A DNA stretch of 64,000 bases from Tolypeutes matacus (GCA_026826555.1 JAKSZT010020895.1:584832-648831), one strand, 5' to 3'; positions 1 to 12,981 are shown, numbered from the stretch's first letter. A program made the numbers and translations. Notes: generated from the letters alone by a model not told the origin.

Positions 1-540
1 GCACAAACATACGCATTATGGGCATCCCAGAAGGAGAAGAGAAGGGAAAGGGAACAGAAGGAGTGTTGAAGGAAGTTATGGCTGAAAACTTCCCAACTCT
101 ATTGAGAGAGATGGATATGCAGATCCAGGAAGCACAGCGCACCACAAATAATATAAATCCCAAAAGGCCAACTCAAGACATATACTTGTCAAATTGTCCA
201 ATGCTCAAGACAAAGAGAAAATACTCAAGGCAGCAAGAGAAAAGAGAACCATCACATACAAGGGAAGCACAATAAGATTAAGTGCTGATTTCTCAGCTGA
301 AACCATGGAGGCAAGAAGACAGTGGTATGACATAGTCAAAACACTAAAAGAAAAAAACTCCAGCCACGAATTCTCTATTCAGCAAAATTGGCATTCAAAA
401 ATGATGGAGAGTTCAAAATATTCACAGATAAACAAAAATTAAGAGAGTATATCAAGAAGAAACCAGCACTTCAAGAAATACTAAAGGAATCTCTACAAGT
501 TGAAAGGAAAAAACAAAGGAGAGAGAGTTGGAGGAGAGTT
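1..540 (+). pseudogene. LINE-1 ORF1 C-terminal part, frameshifted
   Basis: This is the C-terminal half of the ORF1 RNA-binding chaperone. It starts near the G-[IV]-P-E-G-E motif at codons 2-7 of the open stretch beginning at 18. The conserved block with NAQDKEKILKAAREKR follows from about 194, and the stretch with RLSADFSAETMEARRQW lies near 265-330. Reading continues only by changing frame near 180-200 and again near 370-380, after which the charged C-terminal tail with a KPALQEIL motif runs to about 540. The N-terminal coiled coil is outside the window. It matches the equivalent region of the second LINE-1 (56040-56580). Confidence 0.85.
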
Positions 541-607
541 TAAAAACAACTGAAAAGTCAAAAAGAGAAATAAAGCAACATATGACATACATTAACCCAA
601 AGAAAAA

Positions 608-3600
608 ATGGCTGAAGTAAGAAATTTGTTATGAGTAATAACACTGAATGTTAATGGATTAAATTCACCAATCAAAAGACACAGATTGGCAGAATGGATA
701 AGAAAATATGATCCAACAATATGCTGTCTTCAAGAAACCCACCTTCGACCCAGGGATTCAAGGATGCTGAAAGTGAATGTCTGGAAAACCATTTTACAAG
801 CTAACAATAGATAAAAAAGGGCAGGAGTAGCTATTCTAATATCAGACAAAATAGACGTTAAATGCAAAACTATTGTAAGAGACAAAGATGGACGATACAT
901 ATTAGTAAAAGGAGTAATCTCTCAAGAAGAGACAACAATCATCAACATTTACGTACCTAATCGAGGTGCCTCAAAATACGTTCGGCAAACTCTGGAAAAA
1001 CTAAAAGGAGAAATAAATTCCTCTTCCATTATAGCAGGGGACTTCAACACACCACTATCATCATTAGACAGAACATCTGGGCAGAGAATCAATAAAGAAA
1101 CTAAGGCACTCAACCATACATTAGAAGGTTTGGACTTAATAGACATATACAGAACACTACACCCAAATACAGCGGGATTTACATTCTTCTCGAGTGCACA
1201 TGGAACATACTCCAAAATAGACCACATGCTAGGCCACAGAACAACACTCAATGAATTCAGAAAGATTGACATTATACAAAGTAATTTCTCTGATCACAAC
1301 AGAATGAAGTTGGAAATCACTAAGCGCCAGAGAAACAGGTTAGGCACAAGGATGTGGAAGTTAAACAACACACTTTTAGACAAACAGTGGGTCAAAGGGG
1401 AAATTTCAAAAGAAATCAGTAACTACCTTGAAACTAATGAAAACGATAACACAACATATCAAAACCTATGGAATGAAGCGAAAGCAGTCCTGAGAGGGAA
1501 GTTCATAAACATAAATTCATATATAAAAAAAGAAGAAAGTGCTAAAATTGAAGACCTAACTGCACACTTGGAGGAATTGGAAAAACAACAACAAACTAAA
1601 CCTAAAGGAAGTAGAAAGAAGGATATAAAAAAGATTAGAGCAGAACTAAATGAAATAGAGAATAAGAAAGCACTGGAAACAATAAACAAAACCAAAAGCT
1701 GGTTCTTTGAGAATATCAACAAAATTGACAAACCCTTAGCCAGACTAAAAAAGAAAAAGAGAGAACAGATGCAAATACATAAAATAAGGAATGAGCAAGG
1801 TGATATCACTACTGACCCCACAGAAATAAAGAGTATCATAAGAGGATACTTTGAAAAATTATATGCCCAAAAGAATGACAATTTAGAGGAAATGGACAAG
1901 TTTCTAGAAACCCACAAACAGCCGACATTGATGAAAGAAAAATAAATGAACTCAACAGCCCAATTACAAGTAAAGAGATAGACTCAGTCATTAAAAACCT
2001 CCCAACTAAGAAGAGTCCAGGACCAGATGGCTTCACAGCTGAATTCTACAAAACATTCCGGAAAGAGCTAAGACCAACTCTACTTAAGCTCTTCCAAAAA
2101 ATAGAAGTTGAAGGAATATTACCTAACTCATTCTATGATGCCAACATTACCCTACTACCAAAACCAATTAAAGATACCACAAGAAAGGAAAATTTCAGAC
2201 CAATTTCTCTAATGAACCTAGATGCTAAAATCCTTAACAAAATACTTGCTAATCGCATTCAACAACATATCAAAAGGATTATACACCATGACCTAGTGGG
2301 TTTCATCCCAGGTATGCAAGGATGGTTCAATATAAGAAAATCAGTCAATGTAATACACCACATAAACAGACTGAAAGAAAAAAATCACATGATCATCTCT
2401 ATAGATGCAGAAAAAGCATTCGACAAAATACAGCACTCTTTCCTCATAAAAACACTACAAAAGATAGGAATAGATGGAAACTTTCTGAAAATGATAAAGG
2501 GTATATATGAAAAACCCAAAGCTAACATCATTTTCAATGGTGAAATCCTAAAAGCCTTCCCTCTGAGATCAGGAATAAGACAAGGATGCCCACTATCACC
2601 ACTCCTATTTAACATTGTCTTAGAAGTACTTGCACGAGCACTGAGACAAGAAAAGGACATAAAAAGCATGCAGATTGGAAAAGAAGAAGTATAAATTTCA
2701 TTATTTGCAGATGACATGATCCTATACATAGAAAGCCCTGAGAAATCTACAAAAAGGCTTCTTGAACTTATAAAGGAGTTCAGTAATGTTGCAGGCTATA
2801 AGATCAACGCTCAAAAATCAGTAGCATTTCTGTACACCAATAACCAGCGAACTGAGGAGGAAATCTGGAAAAAAAAATACCATTTACAATAGTAAATAAA
2901 AGAATCAAATACCTAGGAATAAATTTAACTAAAGACGTAAAGGACATATATACAGAAAACTACACAACACTGTTAAAGGAAATCAAAGAAGACTCAAATA
3001 AATGGAAAAAATTCCCTGTTCATGGATAGGAAGACTAAACATCATCAAGATGTCTTTCCTACCCAAACTAATCAACAGATTTAATGCAATCCCAATAAAA
3101 GTCAACACTATATTTTTTAAGGAACTGGAAAAACTAACCACAAAATATATTTGGAGAGGCAAGAGGCCCAGAATTGCCAAAGATATATTGAAAAAGAAAA
3201 ATGAAGTTGGAGGTATCACATTACCTGACTTTAAAACATACTACAAAGCTACAGTGATCAAAACTGCATGGTATTGGCACAAGGATAGACCTACTGACCA
3301 ATGGAACTGAATTGAGAGTTCTGATATAGATCCTCGCATATACAATCATCTGATATTTGACAAGGCCATGAAGCCCACACAGTTGGGAGAGAGTGGCCTC
3401 TTTAACAAGTGGTGCTTGGAGAACTGGTTATCCATATCCAAAAGAAGGAGAGAAGAATACCATCTCACACCTTATACAAAAATAAACTCAAGATATATCA
3501 AAGAACTAAATATAAGAGCCAAAACCATAAAAACCTTGGAAGATAATGTAGGGAGGCATCTACAGGACCTTGTAATAGGAAATGGTTTCATGAACTTCAC

Positions 3601-4427
3601 AGCCAAAGCATGAGCAGCAAGAGAAGAAATTGATAAATGGGATCTCCTCAAAATTAAAAACTTATGCACCTCAAAGGATGTTATTAAGAAAATAAAAAGG
3701 CAGCCTACCCAATGGGAAAAAATATTCGGCAACAATATATCTGATAGGAGGTCTAATATCCTGCATATGTAAAGAAATCCTACACCTTGAAAATAAAAGG
3801 ACAAACAAACCATTTAAAAAATGGGCAAGTGACCTGAAAAGACACTTCTCCAAGGAAGAATTACAAATGGCTAAAAAGCACATGAAAAAATGCCTAACAT
3901 CACTTGCTATCAGGGAAATGCAAATCAAAACTACAATGAGATACCATCTTACACCCATCCGAATGGCAGCTATTAAAAAAACAGGAGACACTAAATGTTG
4001 GAGAGGATGTGGAGGAATAGGAACCCTCATCCACTGCTGGTGGGACTGCAGTATTGTCCAGCCACTGTGGAGGACAGTTTGGCGGTTCCTCAGAAAACTA
4101 GCAATAGATCTTCCGTATGATCCAGCAATTCCACTGCTGGGTATATACCCAGAAGAACTGAAAACAAAAATACAAACAGATATATGCACACCAATGTTCA
4201 TAGCGGCATTGTTCACCATTGCCAAAAGTTGGAATCAGCCCCGGTGCCCATCAACAGACGAATGGATAAGCAAAATGTGGTACATACATACAATGGAATA
4301 TTACTCAGCTGTAAGAAGGAACAAAGTGCTAACACATGGAATAACGAGGATGAATCTTGAAGACCTTATGTTGAGTGAAGCAAGTCAGGCAATGAAGGAT
4401 GAAGAGTATATGACCTCACTGATCTGA
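608..4427 (+). pseudogene. LINE-1 ORF2 (endonuclease/reverse transcriptase), multiply broken
   Basis: The order is that of LINE-1 ORF2: AP-like endonuclease (about 640-1320, with [10 protein letters not shown] near 1035-1070 and SDHN near 1290), a linker, reverse transcriptase (about 1950-2900, with [12 protein letters not shown] near 2580 and FADD near 2707-2718), and the Cys-containing C-terminal region ending at 4427 (HCWWDC near 4030). The reading frame is lost repeatedly: TGA at 632-634 only eight codons after the first ATG, TAA near 811-813, a frame change near 1945, TAA at 2692-2694 just before FADD, and more around 2870-3000 and 3310. The catalytic motifs survive, so the copy is not very old, but no full-length protein can be made. 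Long open stretches remain at 1130-1945 and 2212-2694. Confidence 0.93.
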
Positions 4428-7096
4428 ACTGAGGAAAGTGAGCAGTCTCTGAGAACCATTGTCTGAAAGATAGCTTAAAAATGAAGAGTAAGAGAAGAGC
4501 AGGCTTTGAGCCATCACCCATATGGACATAATCTTCGGTAAAGGGATAGAGTGTGGTTGCATGTTGGGGGATGGGGCAGATGAGTGGTGGTATTCCTGGG
4601 TTTGGTGGTGCAGCACTGTGGGGTGGGTGGATTAGGAAGGGCTGGTTCAAAACCCAGGGCATGTAACTGTGAATCTTGACATTCCATGGGTTGGGAGAGG
4701 GGGGTATCACGGGCCCTGCGGGGCTGGGGGGAAGGGAACAGTCAAGATCTAATGGATTGTTTGGTGTTCATGGGGAAGGTTTTTCATTAACTTACAGTAA
4801 TGGACACAGGACATGGTAAATATCATCAAAATTATTAAACTGTATCATCTAAATTGTAAACTATACTGTAAATCACTGACAATGTTTAGTTGCTATATTT
4901 TGCTATCTGTATAACAGTTATAACAATGCTAACAACCAAAAAGAAAAGGGGGGGTTAATATGGGGTGGGGAAGGGGGGGATGGTTTGGTATTTCGGAGTC
5001 TCCGGCACTCCGTGTGTGACTTTGCTGTGACCGAAAACTTCTTTGAAAATTAAATGAAAAATTTGGAGACAATGGGGATTGAGAGGAGGAAGGTGTCATG
5101 GCACACCAGACATCCCATAACACAGTGATAAAAGGCAGAAAAAAAAAGAAAAGAGAAAGGAAAAAAAAATGAATATATATATATATATATATATATTTTT
5201 AAAGGCATTTCCTTTGCTTTCTTGCCCATTTTTTGAATGTCCCAATCCACTAATTATATTTTATTTTGTTTTGTTCTTTGTTTGATTATTTGTGTTTTTT
5301 TTTTCCTTCTCTTTTTTTTTCCGCCTGAGTTTCCTTATGTTTCTCTCTTGCATGTAAGCTTATCACACTTGTTTCTTTTTCCTAGTAAGTGTATTTACTG
5401 GACTAAATGTTCATGGAGGATTTGGATCACAGAAGGGTTACAATGGGTACTGCGGGGGATTATTGGGGGGGTGTCTGGGGGTGGGTTCGTGGGGGTTGAT
5501 TCATCCGAATATACATGAAAGATATACAAAATCGCTCAAAGAATCAGGGGATGGGGCATGGTCATGATGGGTGGATAATCATACAATAAATGAGGGAATC
5601 TGAATTCCTAGCCTGGAGAGCTCTGCCACAGTCTCCAAGGGAGCAGCAATAGTCCTCTGAGTGTAGGGACAGTGCCTGTCAAGATAGGATGACCCACTGA
5701 TGTGTTTTTTTTTTATTGATGAATACCCTTGTGAGACTTTGCTCTTGTAAATGAGACTTAGCCTGCAGTTTTTGGGTGCCTAAGGTTTGCCAACTGAGAG
5801 TCTCCTTGTTGCTCAAATGTGGCCTCTCTCTAAGTTAAACTCAGCATATGATTGCATTACCTTCCCCCCAACGTGGGACATGACTCCCGGGGATGAGCCT
5901 CCCTGGCAACGAGGGATTAATACCAAGTGCGAACTGGCAACACAACTGGAAAAAGACCTTGAATAAAAGGGGGAAATGGAGGTAACTCTTATGCACACCT
6001 CAGTAGGAGCTCATAGAACATCTAAATGCCTATCACCCCACACAGAGGGGTTCCTGAGAGCTCTAGAGACACCCAGGTCCTATATAAGGGGGGATAGCCC
6101 CAGAGACTGATGCCTTATCAGTGGGCTCTATTTTGGAATCTGTGCTCCTGAGAGTTACAGAATTGGACTCAAATAAGTCCTCCCTGCACATGGTTCACCA
6201 GTCCCTTCTATTCAAACCTATATGTGATGCTGGAGTTTTTAGGTATACTTCCAGAGACTGGAGCCTCTGGCCTACCTATGTGCCAGGTGTGCATGAAATC
6301 TCGGTGGAGCTGCAACTCCTACCCACAGGTCAATGGACTCATCCAAGTCACCTGGTGAGGAGACAACGATGGGCAATGGCCATCCCAGGGAATGGAGAGG
6401 GCCTGCATCTGCAGGCAGGATCATCCCACCCACCATATCCATGGGATATAAGCCCTCTCACTTGGAGTTGGAGTGGACAGCACCATCCCAGTTCCCTCAG
6501 GATTTGGGGAAGAACTATGGACTAGAGTGGACTTGATGGTATTCTCTTGTTCACATATGCTGATTCTAGCAATGGAAGAAATTATAACAGTGAGGTGGAG
6601 CCAGTGGCCACTTGACACTTTTGGGGTAGGGGGGGGATGAGCAGTTGAAATACAGTGGCTTCTTTGGGAGTTAGAGATTGTCCTGAGTACCATTGTGGCA
6701 ACGGATGTAGGCCATTTTAAATCAGCACACACCACTCAGAACTGAGTGCAAAAGAGTATGGTCTATGGTGTGAACTGTGGTCTATGGTTGGTGGCAAGGC
6801 TCCAGGATGTGTAAGTTCATTAAGGGTGGTGGGCCACACTTGTGGGAGATGTTTGTGTGGGATGTGGTGGGAGGTGTGGGAGGTAGGCAACATGCGAATC
6901 CCAGTGGGTTCCGTGTAATATTTTGGGTAATCTAAGCCCCTCTTAAAATATATGTATATATATATATATATAAATAAATAACATTTTTGTAAGCAAATAC
7001 ACATATATGCATATATATTTTTATATCATTTTGCAAATGTTTGTATGTATTGTGAAAATTTTGATTTTTACCCACAATAAAAATAAATAAAAAATT
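4428..7096 (+). other. LINE-1 3' UTR, about 2.7 kb
   Basis: No convincing coding frame occurs between the ORF2 stop and the poly(A). It contains G-rich tracts (4945-4980 and 5455-5495), an AT repeat, T-rich blocks around 5290-5325, and a final TATA repeat (6950-6975) before AATAAA. The block around 6640-6830 resembles part of the more conventional 3' UTR of the LINE-1 ending at 61772 (both contain a 'gtgtgaact...ctgtggt' stretch), which supports one continuous element. Compared with the copy at 31073 it lacks about 60 bases, corresponding to 31558-31617. Confidence 0.8.
5170..5196. repeat. (AT)n microsatellite in LINE-1 3' UTR
   Basis: A perfect alternating AT run follows an A-rich stretch. 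It lies inside the 3' UTR. Confidence 0.85.
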
Positions 7097-7114
7097 AAAA
7101 AAAAAAAAAAAAAA

Positions 7115-7348
7115 GAATCGTGGAATGCAGACCCTTGCGAATGAAATTTCCAAGGAGAAATTTTGGAGGAAGAAATACATTGGAGTCTTGAGTTGGGGAT
7201 CCAGCAGAGTGACGAGGATGATGATGAAGTTCCCCATCAGGTTTAACATATAGTTGTGAAGGAGAAACAGGAAAATCACAATTTCCTGCAGAGGATCTTC
7301 TGTTAGTCCAAGCAGAATAAACTCTATCTCCATTGATTGGTTCTTCAT
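7115..7348 (-). pseudogene. OR6C-like olfactory receptor, first 78 codons, cut by LINE-1
   Basis: Read from the ATG at 7348, 78 codons are open without a stop and end exactly where the LINE-1 poly(A) begins. Olfactory-receptor N-terminal features are in order: EFILLGLT, a first hydrophobic segment ending in the GN of TM1, then the LKTPMYFFL hallmark before TM2 and a CIPRF stretch. The wording fits the OR6C group. Relative to the usual family pattern one residue seems missing after DPL and one after NFS (in-frame losses). The rest of the receptor should lie left of the LINE-1, outside the window. Upstream of the ATG, a T-rich run ends in AG about 13 bases away, as expected for the intron before a single-exon OR coding region. 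Receptor identity is firm; the subfamily is likely. Confidence 0.88.
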
Positions 7349-7396
7349 TTCTCTTTTGTCCTATCAAATCCAAAAAAATAAAAACAATATTACATG

Positions 7397-8058
7397 TGTA
7401 TTAGTCAGCCAAAAGGGGTGCTGATGCAAAATACCAGAAATCTGTTGGTTTTATAGAGGATATTTATTTGAGGTAGAAGCTTACAGTTACAAGGCTCTAA
7501 AGAATCCAACTCAAGATACCATAAGAGGTACTTTCCCATCAAATGTCTGATGCCATGTGTTGAAGCAAGATGGCTGCAGATATCTGTAGGGTTCAGCCTT
7601 CCTCCTCCCTCTTAAGGCTCTGTAGTTCTAGCATCTTCCAGTCTCAGCTATAGGCTGGCACAGGGCTCATCTTTCTTCCCTGGACTCATTTCTTTCCTGG
7701 CTCAGCTGCTCAGTAGTTTTCCCAAGGTCAGCTGTAAACTATCAGGCAAATGGCTTATCTCTCTTCCCTGAGCCTCTGCCATGTCTATGGAATTGTCTCT
7801 CTTCCTCTGTGTATCTTTGCTCTGTATCTAATTCCCTGTGTCTACTTAATTTTGTGTCCATAGAGAGCCCAGAAAGGGGACAGGGAGTGAAACTCTCATC
7901 CTAATGATATGGTCTAATCAAGCCCTCAATCTTAAAATAATTTAATCAGTCATCTCAGCTGAATCTAATACAATCAAAGGGTATCATGCCCAAAGGGACA
8001 GTCCAGTTTACAAACATAATCTCTCTTTGGAATTCATAAATAATCTCAAACTGCCACA
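7397..8058 (-). mobile_element. Solo LTR, ERVL-like family A
   Basis: On the minus strand it begins TGTGGCAGTTTGAG and ends CTGACTAATACA, with an AATAAA near the end. Flanks acatg (7392-7396) and acgtg (8059-8063) form a 5-bp TSD with one mismatch. Related copies lie at 24270-24875, 42019-42640 and 49416-49928. The TACA end and 5-bp TSD are ERVL-like; a family name is not asserted. Confidence 0.85.
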
Positions 8059-11000
8059 ACGTGTAAGAAGCCTTTTTTTTTTTTCATTCTGAACCATAGA
8101 AGATTCCATATTTTAAAACTTACCTTTTTGCAAATGTTTTCAGAAATCAACTTAGAACTCATCAAAAGGAACATGTCCTTCAATTCATCAGCTGTCTTTA
8201 TAAGAATGTAGATAGATTCTTCACTTATCTATATTTGAATAAATTTTATTTACCAACTTACAGTGAGTGTATCAATCATTGGATTTTAACCTCAGCAATT
8301 GATCTATGATCTATCCTGCAAGAGGACACCCAATAGTTTGTGTCTCCTTTAAATATATTTAAATATATCAGATTTTCTGAATTCTGAATTAAGCTTATTT
8401 CAAGTAATTAGTTGATTCTATTTATTTATCCTCAATTTCAACTTATTATTTAATTTTCTTACTTTTTTATGAGTCACTTTGATTCAGTTTTTCTAAATCT
8501 TTCTGTTGGCTAATTAATCTACCTCTTTACTATTCACAGTTTGCTTTATCATTGGCCTTTACCTATGATGTTTAGGAAACTTCCCAGTGTATTATTAATA
8601 ATGGCCCAAAATTGTATGAGTTAGGAAATGAAATACACATCGAAATAAACTACAATTGGTCTCTTCAATTTATCTTTTTTTTCCAGCATATTCCGTTAAC
8701 AATCATCTCATCTTATTTTCTTGTGTAAATTACATTAAGAACCTGTAAATTTTAGTTTAAAAGCAACATGATTTCATGCATTAGTTTCAGTTCTTGTCAC
8801 TTACTAGTGCTGTGGCAACAATATTCCATAGATGGTAACTACAATTTTTAAAAATCCTTTTTGTTACATGAGAAAAGCTATTTGTCTTATCCAATTTCAG
8901 AATTGCCAAGAAATATTCAAAGACTTCCTTCAATTTTCTCTTATCTTTTTTCTTTGCCTGTTTTTCTTTTTTCCTCATATTCTTTAAGTGCTATTGGATC
9001 TCTAAAATTCTTGAGTATATTAGATTATTATCTACTAATGTATATGTACTGGTTGTATTTATGCACCTTGCATTTCAGCACAAAAATACTTCCTCTGAGT
9101 TTTTTCATTTGGTCATTTTTCTCATATTATAATAAAATATAAGTCTACATTCTTTTATGTATTATCCATGGACTATTATAGTGTTCTGGACTAAATATAA
9201 CTAGAAAAGACCTTGCTTCTTAATTATTTCATTGTCGTTTTCTGTTAATCATAATCTTCCTATATTTACTAAGCATATGGATTGTCTTTTATCTTGAGCT
9301 TGGTATAAATATGTTTGTTTAAAGCAGGTAAGCAGCTATGATTTTTAGCATATTCCACAAACAAAGCCATGGATTTCTGCAACTAAGTTTTAACATGACT
9401 TTATTAAGTGATGACAAGTTTTTATATAAAGCATTATTTCTGTCCTTGTCATCTCTAGGATGCTTTATTTCACTCTACTCCTGATTTGATACAGAGCTTT
9501 TATAAATAAGACAATTTTCTGCTAACCACAAGCACCTAACTGAAGCATTGGAATGAGATTTCCTCAAAATCTAAAGGATAGCTGCTCTCTAAATTGCTCT
9601 CCACAATTCATCCATTACTACTGCTATTTTTTTTTAGCCCAATGAAGAAAATGACCTAGTAAGTCATTTTGTATTTTAAAATGTGCATACCATTATATGT
9701 TTATGCATCCATTGTATACATTCTTATCTAAACTAGATGAGAATATTTATTTCACCATCAAAAGAAATAGATCAATTGGGACAATTTAAGGGCAAATATA
9801 ATTCCCTGACATGGACTTCTAAACTCTTGCTATAACCTCTGATTCAGACAAGATAAGTTAAAAATAAATTCTGGCTTACTTTTCACAGGATATGTTGGCA
9901 TTTATTTTCATGTTGGTATATGATAGATTCTGTGGGTTAACTAAATTAATAGTGATTATAATCACTTCAAGAAATTATTCAATTATTGAAGAGATGTTAT
10001 ATACCATTTTTAAGAAGAATCCAAGTAACAGATGAATTGTGACAATTATTTAGTTTTCAAATTATTTCCAACTTTCACATCCTTCCTGTTCACTACATAA
10101 AACAAGATTCAGATAAAAAATAATCCTAATGTATCTCTATCGTTCTTCCCATTTGGTTAATTTTTCTTAAATATTTTCTTAATCTTTAGCTAGAAGTGTT
10201 ATATCAAAGATCCAAAGATCAAAACTTAGAAAAACACATCTTAACAGAAATATAACATATCTCAGGATTCTACATAAGGTGAAGTTTAATTTTTTTGCTC
10301 AACAAATATTCAAGGGAAAATATTGAAACTGCCAAACAATAGAAGAAAGGAAAACATTTCCCTGTGGGCTATTAAAAAAGTATTAATTATGTACAAAAAA
10401 AAAATCAATTCCACTAAATGGTTTAGGAAAAAGAGCTGAAGAAACTGTAACAAAAAATAACAACTGTTTAATATTTTTTAATACAGGAAATATGTATTAA
10501 ACATGAGTTTTTTCAGGCCTAAGGCAAAATAGAAAATTTTGTTGGACTTCTTTTCTCTAATGAGAAATTTCTCTTACTTTCACTAAAAAAATATATAATT
10601 TAGGATGTCTTAATAGGCCTGTATAATGCAAAGAGATTTCTTAAATAGAGGGTTTCAATTCTGGGATAATGTCTGGGTAATCAAGAGTAATGATTTGCGT
10701 GAGTATAAGTATGTTTTTCATTTTGGAATATCAAAAAATTTCCAGTGGTGCATTTCGTTTGTGACATATGGATGGGCCTGTGCATTATAATTTATATATC
10801 AAAAGTTTTTATTTAAATTGTATTGTTATGAAAAGTATCTCTGAACTTAATAAAGTGCATTGGCTACAGATAATATATTCCACCTCTAAAATGTTATTAA
10901 ATTGTGTTATTAAACACAATTTCTTATAAGGTACCACTTTATCAAGACACAAAACAGAAAATTCATCTAAAGCAAGTCCAAAAAGTTTGTTAATAGAGTT

Positions 11001-11165
11001 TGAATTTAAAGAGAAATTGTTTTATGCCATATATTCTTAAGGGAGCTTCAAGTCTACTTATCTAGGAATTTAGAGTTGAAAATAGCCCAAAAATATTTCT
11101 CTTTAAAGAAACACAATAACAGAATGACTCCTTTTAAAAATTATCCTTTCTTTCAGATTTGTCTA
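8059..11165. other. No recognisable gene or element
   Basis: AT-rich sequence with short open frames only (the longest about 90 codons, of low complexity and rich in F, L, S and Y). I saw no splice-supported exons, RNA gene or clear repeat boundaries. Very old, unrecognised repeats may be present. Confidence 0.5.
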
Positions 11166-11169
11166 TGAA

Positions 11170-11664
11170 TCTTCATGAAAAAATCAGATATATCTATAAG
11201 TATGGTCTATATCTGGACATTATTCTATTCCATCTCTGTCTACTTCTGATAATGCCAAACTGTATTGATTACTGTAGCTTTCTTTAATACTAAAATGAGT
11301 ACTTTTAGACTTCAAACTTTGTCCTTCTTTTCCAAAGTTTCTATGCTTTACCATATGAATTTAAGAAGCAGCTTGTCAATATCTCCCAAAATAAAAGCTT
11401 GCAGGGATTCTGATTTAGATTACAATGAATCCATAGATATTTCAGGAGTATCAGCATCTGAAAAATATTTTTTTCTGATTCATCAATATACTATATCTCT
11501 CCATTTATTTAGATCTTCTTAATTTCTCTCAGAAAGGTGTGATTTTACGAATACAGATCTTCCACACCTTTTGTCAAATTTATCTCTAGGCATTTCAAAC
11601 TTTCCCTTTTAATTTATTGAAAATGGCATTTAAAAATATTTAATTTCTAATTATCAATGATAGT
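11170..11664 (-). mobile_element. Old LINE-1 ORF2 fragment, left half
   Basis: Antisense LINE-1 ORF2 wording (a 'tgattactgtagctttctttaat' type stretch near 11265). It stops at the ERVL TSD and resumes at 18094 in the same orientation, so one old LINE-1 was split by the provirus. Confidence 0.72.
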
Positions 11665-12116
11665 TGTATTAGTCAGGGTTCTCTAGGGAAACAAAATCAA
11701 CAGGAGATATCTATAAATAGTATGAGATTTTATAAAATTCTCTTATGTGACCATGGTAAGGTACAAGTCCAAATTCCAAAGGCAAGCTGCAAACCAAGGG
11801 CTCAGATAAAAGTTTGAGAAAGGTCATTGATGAGTTTCCAGGAGATGTTGGTTGTCCAAACACAAGCTTGGAAATTCTGTTCCAATGCAGAAATCACTTC
11901 CCCATTTAAGGCATTCAACTAATTGGATAAAACCTCACTCATTGCTGCCGGCAATCTCCCTGGTTGATCGTAGATGTAATCAGTCATCTATGCAGTAAAC
12001 TCACTGAAGACTAAAGACCATAAATATCTTTATATTACAATTAGCCCATTGCTTGCTTGACCAAACAACTGGATACAATTACCTGGCCAAGTGGACACAT
12101 TAGCCTAACCATCACA
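11665..12116 (-). repeat. ERVL 3' LTR
   Basis: Minus-strand TGTGATGGTTAGGCTAATG to TGACTAATACA, 452 bp. It pairs with the 5' LTR at 17644-18093 with scattered substitutions. The inner edge abuts the polypurine tract. Confidence 0.92.
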
Positions 12117-12189
12117 GTCCACCCCTTGTCAATTTGGTAACCATGTACATTTCCCTAAACCATACTTAGTCTCTAAGTAAAAACAATAA

Positions 12190-12222
12190 CAGACATACAT
12201 ATATATATATATATATATTTCT
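12190..12222. repeat. AT-rich microsatellite
   Basis: Alternating AT run in the ERVL sequence between dUTPase and the 3' LTR. Confidence 0.75.
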
Positions 12223-12729
12223 GACTAAGACTATTAACCTGACCTGAGTACAATAAAAAAAACATTAATTCTCTACAGAACAGGTTGCAAGTCCTTGGGT
12301 AAAATTCAATCTTAAATATTATATCCTTAAATATTATGACATGAAACTAATACAACTTGTCATATGATAAAGGAAAAGGTTAGGGAAGAAAACAAAAATA
12401 TTCATTTTATGTTCATATACAATCATACTCATAACAAAACAATGAAGAAAGATTCATGACTGTTATAGTCCTCGTTTCTGTAACTGGCTACATAGTAGAA
12501 GTTCATATTTATCACTACCTTCTTCCACTATCCATTCCATGTTCCTGTTACTCTCAGCAAGCACTTCAGATGACCATAGTTCTTTGCCTGGTGTGGTGAC
12601 TCAAACTTTCATTCCTGAAGATTCCAGGCTGTTGTTAGTCCTGGTTGGATTGGGTTGTTGCTATTATCCACTGACTTTAATCACAGGGCATGGCAGTACA
12701 AAGTGATGCCTTAGAGGATCTCCTGTATT

Positions 12730-12981
12730 TCAGGCAAACTCTTCTTTACCCCCGTTATGTAGATGAAATCCTATTTCTCCTTGATAGTCAGGATCAATCA
12801 CCCCAGCCAGTACAGTAATTTCCTTCTTTGCCTGTTGATTCAGAGGTAAAAGGAGCCTGAAATAGCCAGGTGGCAGTCTTAACTTCCAGTTCAATGGAAT
12901 CATTGTTGTGTTTCCTGATGGAAGGACTCCTCCTTTGAGAACTAAGACCTGTAGACCAGCAGAGCTTAAGGTTACAGGCAC
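12730..12981 (-). pseudogene. ERVL dUTPase relic
   Basis: An 83-codon open stretch carries the dUTPase signature GVIDPDYQGEIG and a preceding PLNWKLRLPPGYF block. dUTPase hydrolyses dUTP and limits uracil in viral DNA. It lies downstream of integrase, where ERVL elements place it. The open stretch covers only the middle of the expected domain, and no start in the enzyme's own frame can be assigned because it would be part of the pol polyprotein. Confidence 0.87.

Larger units (their letters stand above)
1..7114 (+). mobile_element. LINE-1 copy with very long 3' UTR (5' end outside window)
   Basis: The element enters the window inside ORF1, continues through ORF2 (608-4427) and a 2.7-kb 3' UTR, and ends with AATAAA at 7076-7081 and a poly(A) tail at 7097-7114. 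The next base is coding sequence of an OR6C-like frame on the other strand, so the tail marks the insertion junction. The 3' UTR carries G-rich tracts and an AT repeat. Its distal 1.5 kb is shared with 31073-32703 and its last 0.2 kb with 30266-30462, which shows it belongs to this LINE-1 family. Both ORFs are broken, so this copy cannot move itself. The 5' TSD lies outside the window. Confidence 0.93.

Noticed and set aside
6121..6525. 134-codon frame in the first LINE-1 3' UTR, with a related frame near 31917-32282
   Set aside because: The frame is not conserved between the two copies (indels shift it) and shows no protein motif, so it is chance open sequence in a GC-richer 3' UTR.
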